Part shown: piece after piece, positions 25,930 through 35,560 of the stretch
How the letters are laid out: each line of letters starts with the position of its first letter
How positions within the stretch are numbered: position 1 is the stretch's first letter
Assembly: GCF_022489065.1 (NCBI RefSeq)
Contig: NZ_JAKVTW010000001.1
Location: 124,001-188,000, forward strand
DNA length: 64,000 nt
Direction: 5' to 3'
Source of the DNA: Vreelandella neptunia
GTDB taxonomy: Bacteria > Pseudomonadota > Gammaproteobacteria > Pseudomonadales > Halomonadaceae
Made by a program: the position numbers and the translations under genes
Notes under the pieces: generated by a model
Seen by the model: only the letters and a program-made list of their open reading frames with translations
The model's database searches: none
What the model was told of the DNA's origin: nothing

Positions 25930-27497
25930 TCGAGCAGGTTAGCAGTGATCGGCCAGCCGTGTCCGTGGGGGGCGACGCCCAGCTCGCCAACGTTTAAGCA
26001 GGTGTCGGCGAAGTAAACGTGTTCAAGGTTAACCAACCAGGCCCAGCTGCTATTGCCGCGCACTCCGTAGCCGGTGCTGCCGTCCCACTGCGCCGACCGC
26101 CACTCGCGGTTGGCTTGCTCAATACTTTCCGCTGCCTGGGCGGCGTCTAAATGGTTATCCACTTCAGTGTTAGCGTAGAAGCCGCTGTTATAGAAGCCGT
26201 TGCCTGCATGCTGGCTGTGGAAGAGATAGTAGATCTCCTGAGGGCTGTGGCTGCCAAAGCCGAACATAATAGCGTCCTGGTGCAGCGCTTCGCGCTGGAT
26301 TTGATCCCAGTGGCGACCGGTGGGCTGCATCTCTATCCCCAGTGGGCGAACCATTGCGGCGCTGGCCTCTGCAAGCAACTGCCTAGTGGTATCGCTTGAA
26401 GGGTAGGTAAGCCGAAAGCGCGCGGGCAGGCCATCTTTATAGCGCAGGCCATCGTCACTTAGCTGCCAGCCTGCTGCGTCGAGTATCTTCTCGGCCTGGG
26501 CAAGGTCGGGCGCAGTAAGGCGTTCATCGCTATCGCTCCAGGGCAGGCCGTCCGCTGGGCCAAAGGCAGGGCGGCCATAACCGTTCAGTGCTACCTCAAC
26601 CAGGGTGTTGCGGTCAACGGCAAGGTTGATCGCCTGGCGGATCGCAAGTTCGGCGGTGACGTCATTGCCGATTGGAGCCCCAGAAGCAGCAAGCTCGCCA
26701 TTCGCTGGCTGCATGGGGAAAAGAATGCCGCGGTTATCAACGCTCTCCATGATTACCCGCTGCATATGCGCTGGCAGGTTTGCGGCTAGGGCAGGAGGCA
26801 CAGAGGCAACGTCCACCTGGCCTGCGTGGGCGGCGCTTAGGGTGGCGTCCTCACCCATAAAGCGAAAGACCAGTCGATCAAAGGCGGGCGCGGGGCCATA
26901 GAAGTAAGGATTACGCTCTACAATCAGCTGCTCGCCTTCCTGCCACTCGACCAGTTGATAAGGGCCGGAGCCCAGGGGCTGACGGCCATACTGCTCGCTA
27001 TAGCCGTTGTCTCGCCCGGCGTGGGGAACGATACCTAGCGTCATGAGCTGATCAACAAAGGTGATGTGCGGGGCGTTTAGGCGTAGCGTGACGGTATACT
27101 CATCAACCGCCTGCGCTTTATCAAGAGCACTTAGGTCGGCACGTCCGCCAGCGTTAGCCGCTTGGTTGAAGGTGTAGGCTACATCAGCGGCGGTCAGCGG
27201 CGTGCCGTCGGCAAAGCGCGCATCGTGACGTAGCGTGAGTGTCCACGTCAGGCGGTCGTCTGAGAGCGACCACTGAGTGGCCAGTTCTGGCTGGGGGGTT
27301 AGGTCTCTGCCCCGAGCGAGTAGCGTCGACTGAAATAGCGGATTACCGTATTGCCCCCAGCCCAGCAGTGGATCAAAGCCTTGCTCGGGTTCGCCTCCAA
27401 CGGCTAGCACCAACTGCTCTTTCGCCTGTACGGCGCTTGCGGCCACTAAACAACCGAGTGTAATACCCAGTAAGATAGGCCGAGGTAATCCAGGCAT
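25908..27497 (-). CDS. nikA: Nickel ABC transporter, periplasmic binding protein
   Basis: Family 5 (peptide/nickel) solute-binding protein, about 529 residues, exported by a signal peptide (MPGLPRPILLGITLGCLVAA..., cleavage near VQA). Conserved SBP_bac_5 blocks include RHDARFADGTPLTAADVAYTF and LGSGPYQLVEW. The C-terminus has GELGVAPHGHGW and a final Cys, possible metal ligands. The open frame extends upstream to 27581, but ATG 27497 has AGGA 7-8 bases before it and gives a proper signal peptide. The extension would also run through the NikR operator. Similarity to E. coli NikA is modest, so the nickel call depends on the exact operator and adjacent nikR. Confidence 0.82.
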   Translation of the reverse strand: MPGLPRPILLGITLGCLVAASAVQAKEQLVLAVGGEPEQGFDPLLGWGQYGNPLFQSTLLARGRDLTPQPELATQWSLSDDRLTWTLTLRHDARFADGTPLTAADVAYTFNQAANAGGRADLSALDKAQAVDEYTVTLRLNAPHITFVDQLMTLGIVPHAGRDNGYSEQYGRQPLGSGPYQLVEWQEGEQLIVERNPYFYGPAPAFDRLVFRFMGEDATLSAAHAGQVDVASVPPALAANLPAHMQRVIMESVDNRGILFPMQPANGELAASGAPIGNDVTAELAIRQAINLAVDRNTLVEVALNGYGRPAFGPADGLPWSDSDERLTAPDLAQAEKILDAAGWQLSDDGLRYKDGLPARFRLTYPSSDTTRQLLAEASAAMVRPLGIEMQPTGRHWDQIQREALHQDAIMFGFGSHSPQEIYYLFHSQHAGNGFYNSGFYANTEVDNHLDAAQAAESIEQANREWRSAQWDGSTGYGVRGNSSWAWLVNLEHVYFADTCLNVGELGVAPHGHGWPITANLLEWRWTCE

Positions 27498-27519
27498 CGC
27501 TTTATCCTTGCTGATACAA

Positions 27520-27547
27520 GTATGATCTTTTATCAATAACATCATAC
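27520..27547. promoter_or_regulatory. NikR operator
   Basis: GTATGA (27520-27525), 16 bases, TCATAC (27542-27547). This is identical in both half-sites and in spacing to the E. coli NikR operator GTATGA-N16-TCATAC. It lies 23 bases upstream of the nikA start and 49 bases upstream of nikR, so NikR with nickel is expected to repress nikABCDE and perhaps its own gene. Confidence 0.92.
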
Positions 27548-27595
27548 TAGCGGCATGGGCGACACATGAAAAGTGAATCAATTGAGGGGGCGTGA

Positions 27596-27997
27596 ATGCA
27601 GCGTGTAACGGTTACGCTTGATGAGGAGCTGATGGCGGAGGTAGATACGCTAATGCGTGAGCGCGGCTACCAAAACCGCTCAGAGGCAATTCGCGACCTG
27701 ACCCGCAGTGGCTTAAAGCAGGTAAAAGAGGAGGCCGCGCCGGACTCGCCGTGCATGGGCGCGCTGGTGTACGTCTATGATCATGCTGCGCGCGAGCTCT
27801 CCAAACGCTTGACCCGGCACTCCCATGATCATCATGAGCTGACGCTATCGACCCTGCATGTGCATATCAACCATGACAGCTGCCTGGAAGTAGCGCTGCT
27901 CAAAGGCCAGGGGCGTGCGCTCAAACAGTTTGCCGCCGAAGTTACCTCGTCGCGAAGCGTGCGTCATGGGCAGCTCGTGCTGATACCTGATGAATAA
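27596..27997 (+). CDS. nikR: Nickel-responsive transcriptional repressor NikR
   Basis: 133 residues, the same length as E. coli NikR. An N-terminal ribbon-helix-helix domain (MQRVTVTLDEELMAEVDTL ... RSEAIRDLTRSGL) binds DNA, and a C-terminal ACT-like domain binds Ni(II). The four square-planar ligands are all present with a one-residue offset from E. coli: H77, H88, H90 and C96 (TLHVHINHDSC). It is transcribed divergently from nikABCDE across a perfect operator, so the regulator and target are matched. GAGGGGG precedes the ATG. Confidence 0.96.
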   Translation: MQRVTVTLDEELMAEVDTLMRERGYQNRSEAIRDLTRSGLKQVKEEAAPDSPCMGALVYVYDHAARELSKRLTRHSHDHHELTLSTLHVHINHDSCLEVALLKGQGRALKQFAAEVTSSRSVRHGQLVLIPDE

Positions 27998-28020
27998 GCA
28001 CGTTTTCGATAGCCATAAAA

Positions 28021-28047
28021 AAAGGTGACCCGAAGGTCACCTTTTTG
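28021..28047. terminator. Bidirectional terminator between nikR and slyD
   Basis: AAAGGTGACC (28021-28030), loop CGAA, GGTCACCTTT (28035-28044), with A and T tracts on both sides. It serves convergent nikR and slyD. Confidence 0.92.
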
Positions 28048-28065
28048 ATCGGTAGCGTGAGCGTC

Positions 28066-28548
28066 TTAGTGCTCTACGCCGCCTTCGCCGTGCACGTGGC
28101 CGTGCTCAACTTCTTCAGAACTTGCTTCACGTACTTCTGCGATCTCAACATCAAAGTTGAGCTGCTGGCCTGCCAGCGGGTGGTTGCCATCAACAACGAC
28201 CGTATCGCCTTCGACTTTCTTAACGGTAACCATTAACGGGCCACCTTGAGTCTGGGCTTGGAACTGCATGCCCGGCTCAATGCTTTCAACACCTTGGAAC
28301 GCATCGCGCGGTACTTCTTGCATTAGCTGCTCTTGCAGCTCGCCATAACCTTCTTCAGGAGAGACGCTAACGTTCAATTTTTCGCCAGCTGCACGACCTT
28401 CCAGCTCTTTCTCAAGGCCCGGGATAATATTGCCGGCACCATGGAGGTAGGTAAGCGGCTCACGGCCTTCAGAACTGTCTAGCACTTCACCTGAATCGTT
28501 AGTCAGGGTGTAGTGAAACGCGACAACCGAGTTTTGCGCAATTTGCAT
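28066..28548 (-). CDS. slyD: FKBP-type peptidyl-prolyl isomerase, SlyD-like
   Basis: Cytoplasmic prolyl isomerase and chaperone, 160 residues. The FKBP domain (MQIAQNSVVAFHYTLTNDSGE; YLHGAGNIIPGLEKELEG) is interrupted by the IF chaperone flap (about 68-120), as in SlyD. The C-terminal tail is short but His-containing (EHGHVHGEGGVEH), reduced compared with the long His/Cys nickel-binding tail of E. coli SlyD. ATG 28548 gives the canonical start, and the frame is open 24 bases further upstream. Because SlyD supplies nickel to metalloenzymes in E. coli, its position next to nikR is suggestive. Confidence 0.88.
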   Translation of the reverse strand: MQIAQNSVVAFHYTLTNDSGEVLDSSEGREPLTYLHGAGNIIPGLEKELEGRAAGEKLNVSVSPEEGYGELQEQLMQEVPRDAFQGVESIEPGMQFQAQTQGGPLMVTVKKVEGDTVVVDGNHPLAGQQLNFDVEIAEVREASSEEVEHGHVHGEGGVEH

Positions 28549-28725
28549 GGAATAACCTTTCGGTGAGTGCATGTTCCAATATGGTAACGCGTGTGCGCTG
28601 TCTTGTCAGGGGGGTAGCGGCGCTTTTTCGTACTCACCACTTTCGACGGTATTGCGCGCTAGGGTGACCAGGGATACCCTACGACCATCACTTATTCCTT
28701 TGCCCTATTACTTTTGGAGCATGCA

Positions 28726-29007
28726 ATGACGATTTTGATTATTTGGCTTATCGCATTTTGTCTAATTGCGTATTTTGTTAATGAGCGTTGGAACAAAGGC
28801 GTGAGCCAAGGGTTAGATAAAATGTTGCCAAGTGTCTTGAAGAGTCACGGCGACAATCGCTATCTTTGGGTTGTTTCGCTGGCGGTGCTGGGGGCGACCA
28901 CCCTGGTGCAACCTGTAGAGATGCTGTTGGTAGTGTTGTTGCTGGCGCTCATTGGCTGGGCAATTATGGCCTTGGCAAACTGGGCCAGTAATAAGACCCA
29001 CCATTAA
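28726..29007 (+). CDS. Small integral membrane protein, unknown
   Basis: 93 residues. Helix 1 is at the extreme N-terminus (MTILIIWLIAFCLIAYFV). Next is a soluble loop of about 28 residues (NERWNKGVSQGLDKMLPS ...). Two further hydrophobic stretches follow (YLWVVSLAVLGATTL, MLLVVLLLALIGWAIMAL). ATG 28726 has GGAG 6 bases upstream and is preferred to TTG 28714. Single gene, ended by a strong terminator. No family recognised. Confidence 0.65.
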   Translation: MTILIIWLIAFCLIAYFVNERWNKGVSQGLDKMLPSVLKSHGDNRYLWVVSLAVLGATTLVQPVEMLLVVLLLALIGWAIMALANWASNKTHH

Positions 29008-29026
29008 ACGATCACTTTAAACATAT

Positions 29027-29066
29027 AAAAAAAGCCCGGCCATCAATAGGATGGCCGGGCTTTTTT
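29027..29066. terminator. Bidirectional rho-independent terminator
   Basis: GCCCGGCCATC (29034-29044), loop AATAG, GATGGCCGGGC (29050-29060), flanked by seven A and six T. It separates the small membrane protein gene from the convergent lipoprotein gene. Confidence 0.92.
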
Positions 29067-29097
29067 ATACTCATACGCTGAGGATCAACGTTGTCGT

Positions 29098-29568
29098 TTA
29101 ATAGGGCGCAACGCTCATGTTAGCGCCGCTACCGATCAAGCGGACACGCTGACCGGCCTGGAATTGACGGTCGGCACGCTGAACAACAACAATATCGGTG
29201 CCGTCATCACGGCGAATTTCCATTTCCAGCGCGTTAACGCGGTTAGTCGCGTCTTCAGCAGCAGTACCCGCTACAGCACCACCGAGTGCACCTGCCACGG
29301 TTGCCAGTTGACGACCTGAACCACCACCCACTTGGTTGCCCAGAAGGCCACCAATGATCGCGCCGCCGCCACTACCTAAAAGACCTCCAGCACGGCTATC
29401 GGCTTGAATCTGTACCGGACGAACCGCCACGATAGTACCGTAGGTGACGCTTTGGCCCGTTTTAGCTTGGTTACCGCTATAGACATCGCCAGAGTAGCCG
29501 GATGTGTTAGCACAGCCCGCTAAGGTGAGCATGCTCATGGCGGCGATAGGTAAAAGAAGACGTTTCAT
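29098..29568 (-). CDS. Glycine-zipper outer-membrane lipoprotein, SlyB/Pcp-like
   Basis: 156 residues. A lipoprotein signal with lipobox LAGC (Cys19), a polar linker, then a glycine-zipper 2TM segment (GGLLGSGGGAIIGGLLGNQVGG ... VAGALGGAVAGTAAED, about residues 61-105) and a C-terminal beta region (EIRRDDGTDIVVVQ). Same architecture as SlyB/Pcp/PCP-like envelope lipoproteins. The precise role is unknown, but family members stabilise the outer membrane under stress. AGGAGG lies just upstream of the ATG at 29568. Confidence 0.87.
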   Translation of the reverse strand: MKRLLLPIAAMSMLTLAGCANTSGYSGDVYSGNQAKTGQSVTYGTIVAVRPVQIQADSRAGGLLGSGGGAIIGGLLGNQVGGGSGRQLATVAGALGGAVAGTAAEDATNRVNALEMEIRRDDGTDIVVVQRADRQFQAGQRVRLIGSGANMSVAPY

Positions 29569-29834
29569 TAAAACCTCCTGGGTGTATTAATGTCTCTAGC
29601 GATCATCTGTACCACAGTCATGTTTCACACTGTCGTCTTTCGCAAAGACTTGGCATTGATCGCAATTAAACAGTGCGGTTATAGAACGCTGTTCGTTAAA
29701 ATAGCCGATGCTGGCATCTTTGACCAGCCGTGGTTTGAAAAGATCAGCGCGAACAAAAATAATCGTTAGGAAATAGTATAACGGAGAGTGTAACAGCGTA
29801 TTAAGAAAACAGTGTGCAAATACGCCTAGACAAC
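29569..29834. other. Non-coding promoter region upstream of the lipoprotein gene
   Basis: AT-rich DNA with no supported open frame. It must hold the minus-strand promoter of the lipoprotein gene. No clear -35/-10 pair or known operator was identified by eye. Confidence 0.5.
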
Positions 29835-29863
29835 CAAAAACAGGAGGCCATATGGCCTCCTGT
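29835..29863 (-). terminator. Terminator of aceA (24-bp perfect palindrome)
   Basis: ACAGGAGGCCAT/ATGGCCTCCTGT at 29840-29863 is a perfect 24-bp palindrome. Read on the minus strand it is followed by TTTTT, giving a rho-independent terminator about 33 bases after the aceA stop. Confidence 0.88.
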
Positions 29864-29895
29864 GGGAGCGGATGGCTCGCTAGCTAAAGCGCTAA

Positions 29896-31494
29896 TTAAC
29901 CGAATTGATTCATGGTGTTGTCTTTACCACCCGCTTTCAGCGCGGCGTCACCATGGAAGAACTCTTTGTGGTCATCACCGATATTAGAGCCTGCCATATC
30001 CTGGTGGCGAACCGTCGCGATTCCCTGACGAATTTCCTGGCGCTGAACGCCTTTCACGTAAGCCAGCATGCCTTCGTCGCCGAAGTAGCCTTTAGCCAGG
30101 TTGTCGGTGGACAGGGCAGCCGTGTGGTAAGTCGGCAACGTGATCAAGTGGTGGAAGATGCCCGCATCGCGAGACGAATCGCGCTGGAAATTGCGTGTCC
30201 ATTCATCGGCCAACTGACCTAGTTCAGTTTCGTCGTATTCGGCGCTCATCAGCTTTTCACGCTGGTAAGCGGAAACGTCCTTGCCCTCTTCCTCCCAAGC
30301 ATCGAATACCTGCTGACGGAAGTTCAGCGTCCAGTTGAACGACGGTGAGTTGTTATAGACCAGCTTGGCATCCGGCACGACATCGCGAATCCGGTTGACC
30401 ATGCTGGCGATCTGGCCCACATGGGGCTTCTCGGTTTCGATCCACAGCAGATCAGCGCCATTTTGCAGGCTGGTGATGCAGTCCAGAATAACGCGGTCTT
30501 CGCCTGTGCCTGCTTTGAACTGGTAAAGGCCGGAGGCGAGACGCTTGGGTTTGACCAGCTTACCGTTCTGCTTGATGACCACATCGCCGTTATTGATGTC
30601 GGCGGCGTTTTCGATCACATCGCCATCAAGGAAGCTGTTGTACTGATCGCCGAGATCGCCTGGCTCATTGGTGACGGCGATTTTTTGCGTCAAGCCAGCG
30701 CCGAGTGAGTCGGTACGTGCCACGATAACGCCATCTTCAATGCCAAGTTCCAAAAAGGCGTAACGCACGGCGTTAATTTTGGCCAGGAAATCTTCATGGG
30801 GAACGGTGACTTTACCGTCCTGGTGACCACACTGCTTCTCATCGGAGACCTGGTTTTCCAACTGGATGCAGCAGGCGCCCGCTTGAATAAATTTCTTGGC
30901 CAGTAGGTAGGTGGCTTCAGCATTACCAAAGCCTGCATCGATATCGGCAATTATCGGCACGATATGGGTTTCATAGTTGTCGATTTTGCCGACCAGTTCC
31001 TGCTCTTTTGATTTATCGCCTGCCTCTTTGGCTTCGTCCAGGGCGCGGAACAGGTGGTTAAGCTCCCAGGCATCGGCTTGCTTTAGGAAGGTGTAGAGCT
31101 CTTCGATCAGATCCGCGACGGAGGTTTTTTCGTGCATTGACTGGTCGGGCAGCGGGCCGAACTCGGAGCGCAGCGCGGCAACCATCCAGCCTGACAGGTA
31201 GAGGTAGCTACGTTTGGTGGTGCCAAAGTGCTTTTTGATCGAGATAAGCTTCTGCTGGCCAATAAAACCGTGCCAGCAGCCCAATGACTGAGTGTACTGT
31301 GCGGTATCAGCATCGTAAGCGGCCATGTCTTCACGCATGACTTTGGCAGTATAGCGAGCAATGTCGAGGCCGGTATGAAAGCGGTTTTGAGCGCGCATGC
31401 GGGCGGCATACTCGGGCTTGATAGCTTCCCATTTGCCGCCTTGTGCTTCGCGTAACTGGGCCATGGCTTTGATATCGTCGAGCAGTCCTGTCAT
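29896..31494 (-). CDS. aceA: Isocitrate lyase
   Basis: Glyoxylate-shunt enzyme splitting isocitrate into succinate and glyoxylate, 532 residues, of the longer Pseudomonas-type class rather than the 434-residue E. coli type. The catalytic Cys lies in DEKQCGHQDGK (about residue 220), with QLENQVSDEKQC before it. IVARTDSLGAG and YNNSPSFNWTL are the other active-site strings. The open frame runs to 31530, but ATG 31494 has GAGG 8 bases before it and yields the expected MTGLLDDIKA start. Monocistronic. With the idh gene at 38.1 kb it sets the isocitrate branch point. Confidence 0.95.
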   Translation of the reverse strand: MTGLLDDIKAMAQLREAQGGKWEAIKPEYAARMRAQNRFHTGLDIARYTAKVMREDMAAYDADTAQYTQSLGCWHGFIGQQKLISIKKHFGTTKRSYLYLSGWMVAALRSEFGPLPDQSMHEKTSVADLIEELYTFLKQADAWELNHLFRALDEAKEAGDKSKEQELVGKIDNYETHIVPIIADIDAGFGNAEATYLLAKKFIQAGACCIQLENQVSDEKQCGHQDGKVTVPHEDFLAKINAVRYAFLELGIEDGVIVARTDSLGAGLTQKIAVTNEPGDLGDQYNSFLDGDVIENAADINNGDVVIKQNGKLVKPKRLASGLYQFKAGTGEDRVILDCITSLQNGADLLWIETEKPHVGQIASMVNRIRDVVPDAKLVYNNSPSFNWTLNFRQQVFDAWEEEGKDVSAYQREKLMSAEYDETELGQLADEWTRNFQRDSSRDAGIFHHLITLPTYHTAALSTDNLAKGYFGDEGMLAYVKGVQRQEIRQGIATVRHQDMAGSNIGDDHKEFFHGDAALKAGGKDNTMNQFG

Positions 31495-31754
31495 GAGCTT
31501 ATCCTCTTCGGTCGTGATCATGTTTTGCAAATCAGTGTTCGCTTATGCTGCGTTTGCGACGTTGTTGCAGCGTCGTCCAGTTTTTCTGAAACGCTGGCTA
31601 ACCTCGCTGCGCTGCAATGCAATAACTATCAACGAAGCGAGCGCATTCAACAATTCACACTTGGGGGCAGAGGGCGTTGTAACCCGACGACAGGAAGGTA
31701 GAGGAAGGGCGTGTTTGTGTAGTCGTTTTTCGTCAAAATGGCGTCAAGAGCGCA
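31495..31754. other. Promoter region of aceA
   Basis: About 260 bases without a supported gene. It contains the aceA Shine-Dalgarno at its left end and presumably the aceA promoter. I saw short inverted repeats (GACG...CGTC around 31559-31575) but no recognised regulator site. Confidence 0.4.
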
Positions 31755-31780
31755 TAAAAAAGCACTGCCGAGGCAGTGCT
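31755..31780 (-). terminator. Terminator of the GNAT gene
   Basis: AGCACTGC (31761-31768), loop CGAG, GCAGTGCT (31773-31780). On the minus strand it is followed by TTTTTT (31760-31755). Confidence 0.85.
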
Positions 31781-31802
31781 AGAGGTCAATCAAGATGGTT
31801 TG

Positions 31803-32228
31803 TTAATCAAGCGAAAGCGTCATTTCTCGATGTGGAATGCCTGCATCCATAAACTCGTCGCCGTGGGCGACAAAGCCTAACAGCTCATAAAACGCCAGAG
31901 CATGCACCTGCGCGCTAAGAGCCACCTGGGTGTGGCCCGCATGGCGGGCCGCTTCAATCGCGGCTTGCATTAGTAGCACGCCAATGCCGGTGCCGCGGGC
32001 GTCTTTGATCACGGCAACCCGCCCAATGTGGGCATCGGGGAGCAGGCGAGCGGTGCCGACGGGTTGCCCATCAAGCATGGCAAGAAAGTGCTGGCACTGC
32101 GGATCCAGGCCATCCCACTCCTCTTCCTGGGGCACGCTCTGCTCATCAATGAACACTCTGCGACGGATCTCGCTGGCAGCTTGGCCCAACGTCTCCCAGT
32201 CACCCGTGCTGATGTGAGTAATCGCCAT
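31803..32228 (-). CDS. GNAT-family N-acetyltransferase
   Basis: 141 residues, a single acetyltransferase domain. The N-terminal IRRRVFIDEQSVPQEEEWDGLD string is typical of the YjcF/ElaA-like group. The acetyl-CoA pyrophosphate loop is VIKDARGTGIGVLLMQAAI, and C-terminal FYELLGFVAHGDEFMDAGIPH completes the fold. The gene abuts the preceding RoxA-like gene: its ATG at 32228 shares bases with that gene's stop. The substrate is unknown. Confidence 0.88.
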   Translation of the reverse strand: MAITHISTGDWETLGQAASEIRRRVFIDEQSVPQEEEWDGLDPQCQHFLAMLDGQPVGTARLLPDAHIGRVAVIKDARGTGIGVLLMQAAIEAARHAGHTQVALSAQVHALAFYELLGFVAHGDEFMDAGIPHREMTLSLD

Positions 32229-33418
32229 TAATACTCCTCGTCGTCATCTCCGTCATCGCTCATAAAGCCGAGGCTTCCGGTGTTGACCAACTGCGTGATG
32301 AGCGCCGCGGCACCGTCAAGCTCCAGGTCTTCGGCGTACAGTGGGGTAGTGTCGGCTAGGCGTTGGGCTAACTCAGTAGAGCAGGCGTGACCGTCGCCAT
32401 CGACAAACAGCGTGGTGCCGCTGGTATCGCTGCGCCAAGCGAAGCGTGAGCCTGGCATGTGATAAAGCGGTTCACCCTCTTGTAGTTGAGCAACAAGCGC
32501 CGCTTCGGTTAGCGGCGTTTCAAGCGGCACTACTTGATCCACATATTTTGGCTGGGTCATTACCCGGCCAAACCACTGGGCGACTTGGGTCGGGTTATCC
32601 AGTGTCGACATAATCAACTGCCGCATACGCTCAACGGCTGCATCGTCAAGTTCACCGGCTTTTTGCGCAGGCGCCATGCCCGCATCGCTGTAACGCTGTG
32701 ATGCAGGAAGCTGCTCGCCCAAATAATCGGCGTAGGAGGTAATCGCCTCATCGGCAGAGGGTGCGCGAAAGCCAATCGAGATAGTCATGCAATCATCGCT
32801 TTGACTGACACCGTGATGTGCCCAGCCGGGGGGAAGATAGAGCATGTCGCCAGGCTCAAGCACCCAGTCGGAGTCCGGCTCTACGGTAAATTCTTTAAGG
32901 ATACGTAGATCGACACCTTGGATGATCGGCGCATCTTCCGTTAGTTTTCCGCCCAGTTGCCACCGACGATGGCCGCTGGCTTGGAGTAAAAAGACATCGT
33001 ACTGGTCGATATGGGCGCCCACATTACCGCCAGGAGGCGCGTAACTGATCATGACGTCATCAAGCCGCCAGCGCGGAAGGAAGTCAAACTCATCCATTAG
33101 CGCTGCTACCGCAGGCACGTAATGATCAACCGCTTGGACGAGAAGGCTCCAATTGTTTTCGGGTAGCCGTTCAAAGGTGGCTTCATCAAAGGGCCCGTGG
33201 GAGACCTGCCACGGGCCATTGGGGCCATCCTCTTCGACCAGGCGCGCCTCTACGCCAGGCTCGCAGGCAAGTCCGGCCAGCTCATCGGCCTCAATGGGGC
33301 TGATGAAGTCGGGCATCGCGCCACGAATCAGCAGCGGCTTTTGCTGCCAATAATTGGCCAGAAAGTCTGCGGCGGTAAGATCGCCCAGCAGTGTTAGCGG
33401 CTTATCGTGATGGCTCAT
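32228..33418 (-). CDS. roxA: Ribosomal protein uL16 arginine 3-hydroxylase (RoxA/YcfD-like cupin)
   Basis: JmjC/cupin-type Fe(II)/2-oxoglutarate oxygenase, 396 residues. E. coli RoxA hydroxylates Arg81 of ribosomal protein L16. Metal ligands are in GAHIDQYDVFLLQ (HxD) and in PPGWAHHGVS (distal His), and MTISIGFRAPS follows. The C-terminal 150 residues form the dimerisation and winged-helix part. Length and motif order match RoxA. The tail is acidic (DDGDDDEEY). First of a two-gene unit with the GNAT gene. Confidence 0.9.
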   Translation of the reverse strand: MSHHDKPLTLLGDLTAADFLANYWQQKPLLIRGAMPDFISPIEADELAGLACEPGVEARLVEEDGPNGPWQVSHGPFDEATFERLPENNWSLLVQAVDHYVPAVAALMDEFDFLPRWRLDDVMISYAPPGGNVGAHIDQYDVFLLQASGHRRWQLGGKLTEDAPIIQGVDLRILKEFTVEPDSDWVLEPGDMLYLPPGWAHHGVSQSDDCMTISIGFRAPSADEAITSYADYLGEQLPASQRYSDAGMAPAQKAGELDDAAVERMRQLIMSTLDNPTQVAQWFGRVMTQPKYVDQVVPLETPLTEAALVAQLQEGEPLYHMPGSRFAWRSDTSGTTLFVDGDGHACSTELAQRLADTTPLYAEDLELDGAAALITQLVNTGSLGFMSDDGDDDEEY

Positions 33419-33467
33419 GGCGTGTCCTGGTGTAGTGGTCGCAGTAACGTTGGTAAAAACAAATGGC

Positions 33468-34883
<1,416 letters not shown>

Positions 34884-34918
34884 TTAGTCGAGAGCAAGTT
34901 AATCGATTAGAGAGTGGT

Positions 34919-35560
34919 TTAACTAAGGCTGTCCAGCGCACGGCGTAGCGCTTTTCGCTGGAATACCAGCTTCCAGCGGCGCCCGCCTTGCTGATGCCAC
35001 AATAACCCAAAGCGAATGCCAGCCATTAAGCAGGCGCGCACGCGTTCGGGCATCATGCGGCTTTGCAGCAGTGAGGGGTCGCCCTGCACCACAATGCGGG
35101 TTTTAAACGTGGAGATCGTCTCTTGATACGCTTCCCCTAGGCTAGCAACCACGTTTTCGTGGGTAGAGCCGAAATGCTCGGCCTGTCCCTGAATGCGGGT
35201 GAGTTGCTGGCCCAGTGAATCCATCATGGCGTTATTCGTGCGCAGTTTATTCATCAGCATGAGCAGTGAAAAGCCGTAACGTAGCACCACTGGGTTCGCT
35301 TGTTTACGCCCCACCAGCGCTTCTAAGGTATCCAGGCCGCGGCGCAAGTTGTTGGGATGCCCGCCATAAATGGCTTCAAAGCTTGCCGGATTAGTATCCA
35401 CGGTGGCTTCTATCAGCGTCTCCCAGGCGCGAGTATCCACTTGGCCGGTGCGGGCGAGTTCGTCTACCAGGCTGGCGGCTTGAAACACGCCCGCCAACGC
35501 AAGGGCTTGGCGGGCGGCTGGGGAATCAGGCGCGCGATGAATCGGGGTGGTGGGATTCAT
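34919..35560 (-). CDS. hflD: HflD, lysogenisation regulator homologue
   Basis: 213 residues, helical, membrane-associated peripheral protein. In E. coli HflD limits lambda lysogeny by binding CII. Its normal cell function is unclear, but the gene is nearly always between mnmA and purB, as here. The ATG at 35560 forms ATGA with the mnmA stop (4-base overlap). The frame is open further upstream inside mnmA, but the N-terminus [20 protein letters not shown] begins at the usual position with this start. Confidence 0.93.
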   Translation of the reverse strand: MNPTTPIHRAPDSPAARQALALAGVFQAASLVDELARTGQVDTRAWETLIEATVDTNPASFEAIYGGHPNNLRRGLDTLEALVGRKQANPVVLRYGFSLLMLMNKLRTNNAMMDSLGQQLTRIQGQAEHFGSTHENVVASLGEAYQETISTFKTRIVVQGDPSLLQSRMMPERVRACLMAGIRFGLLWHQQGGRRWKLVFQRKALRRALDSLS

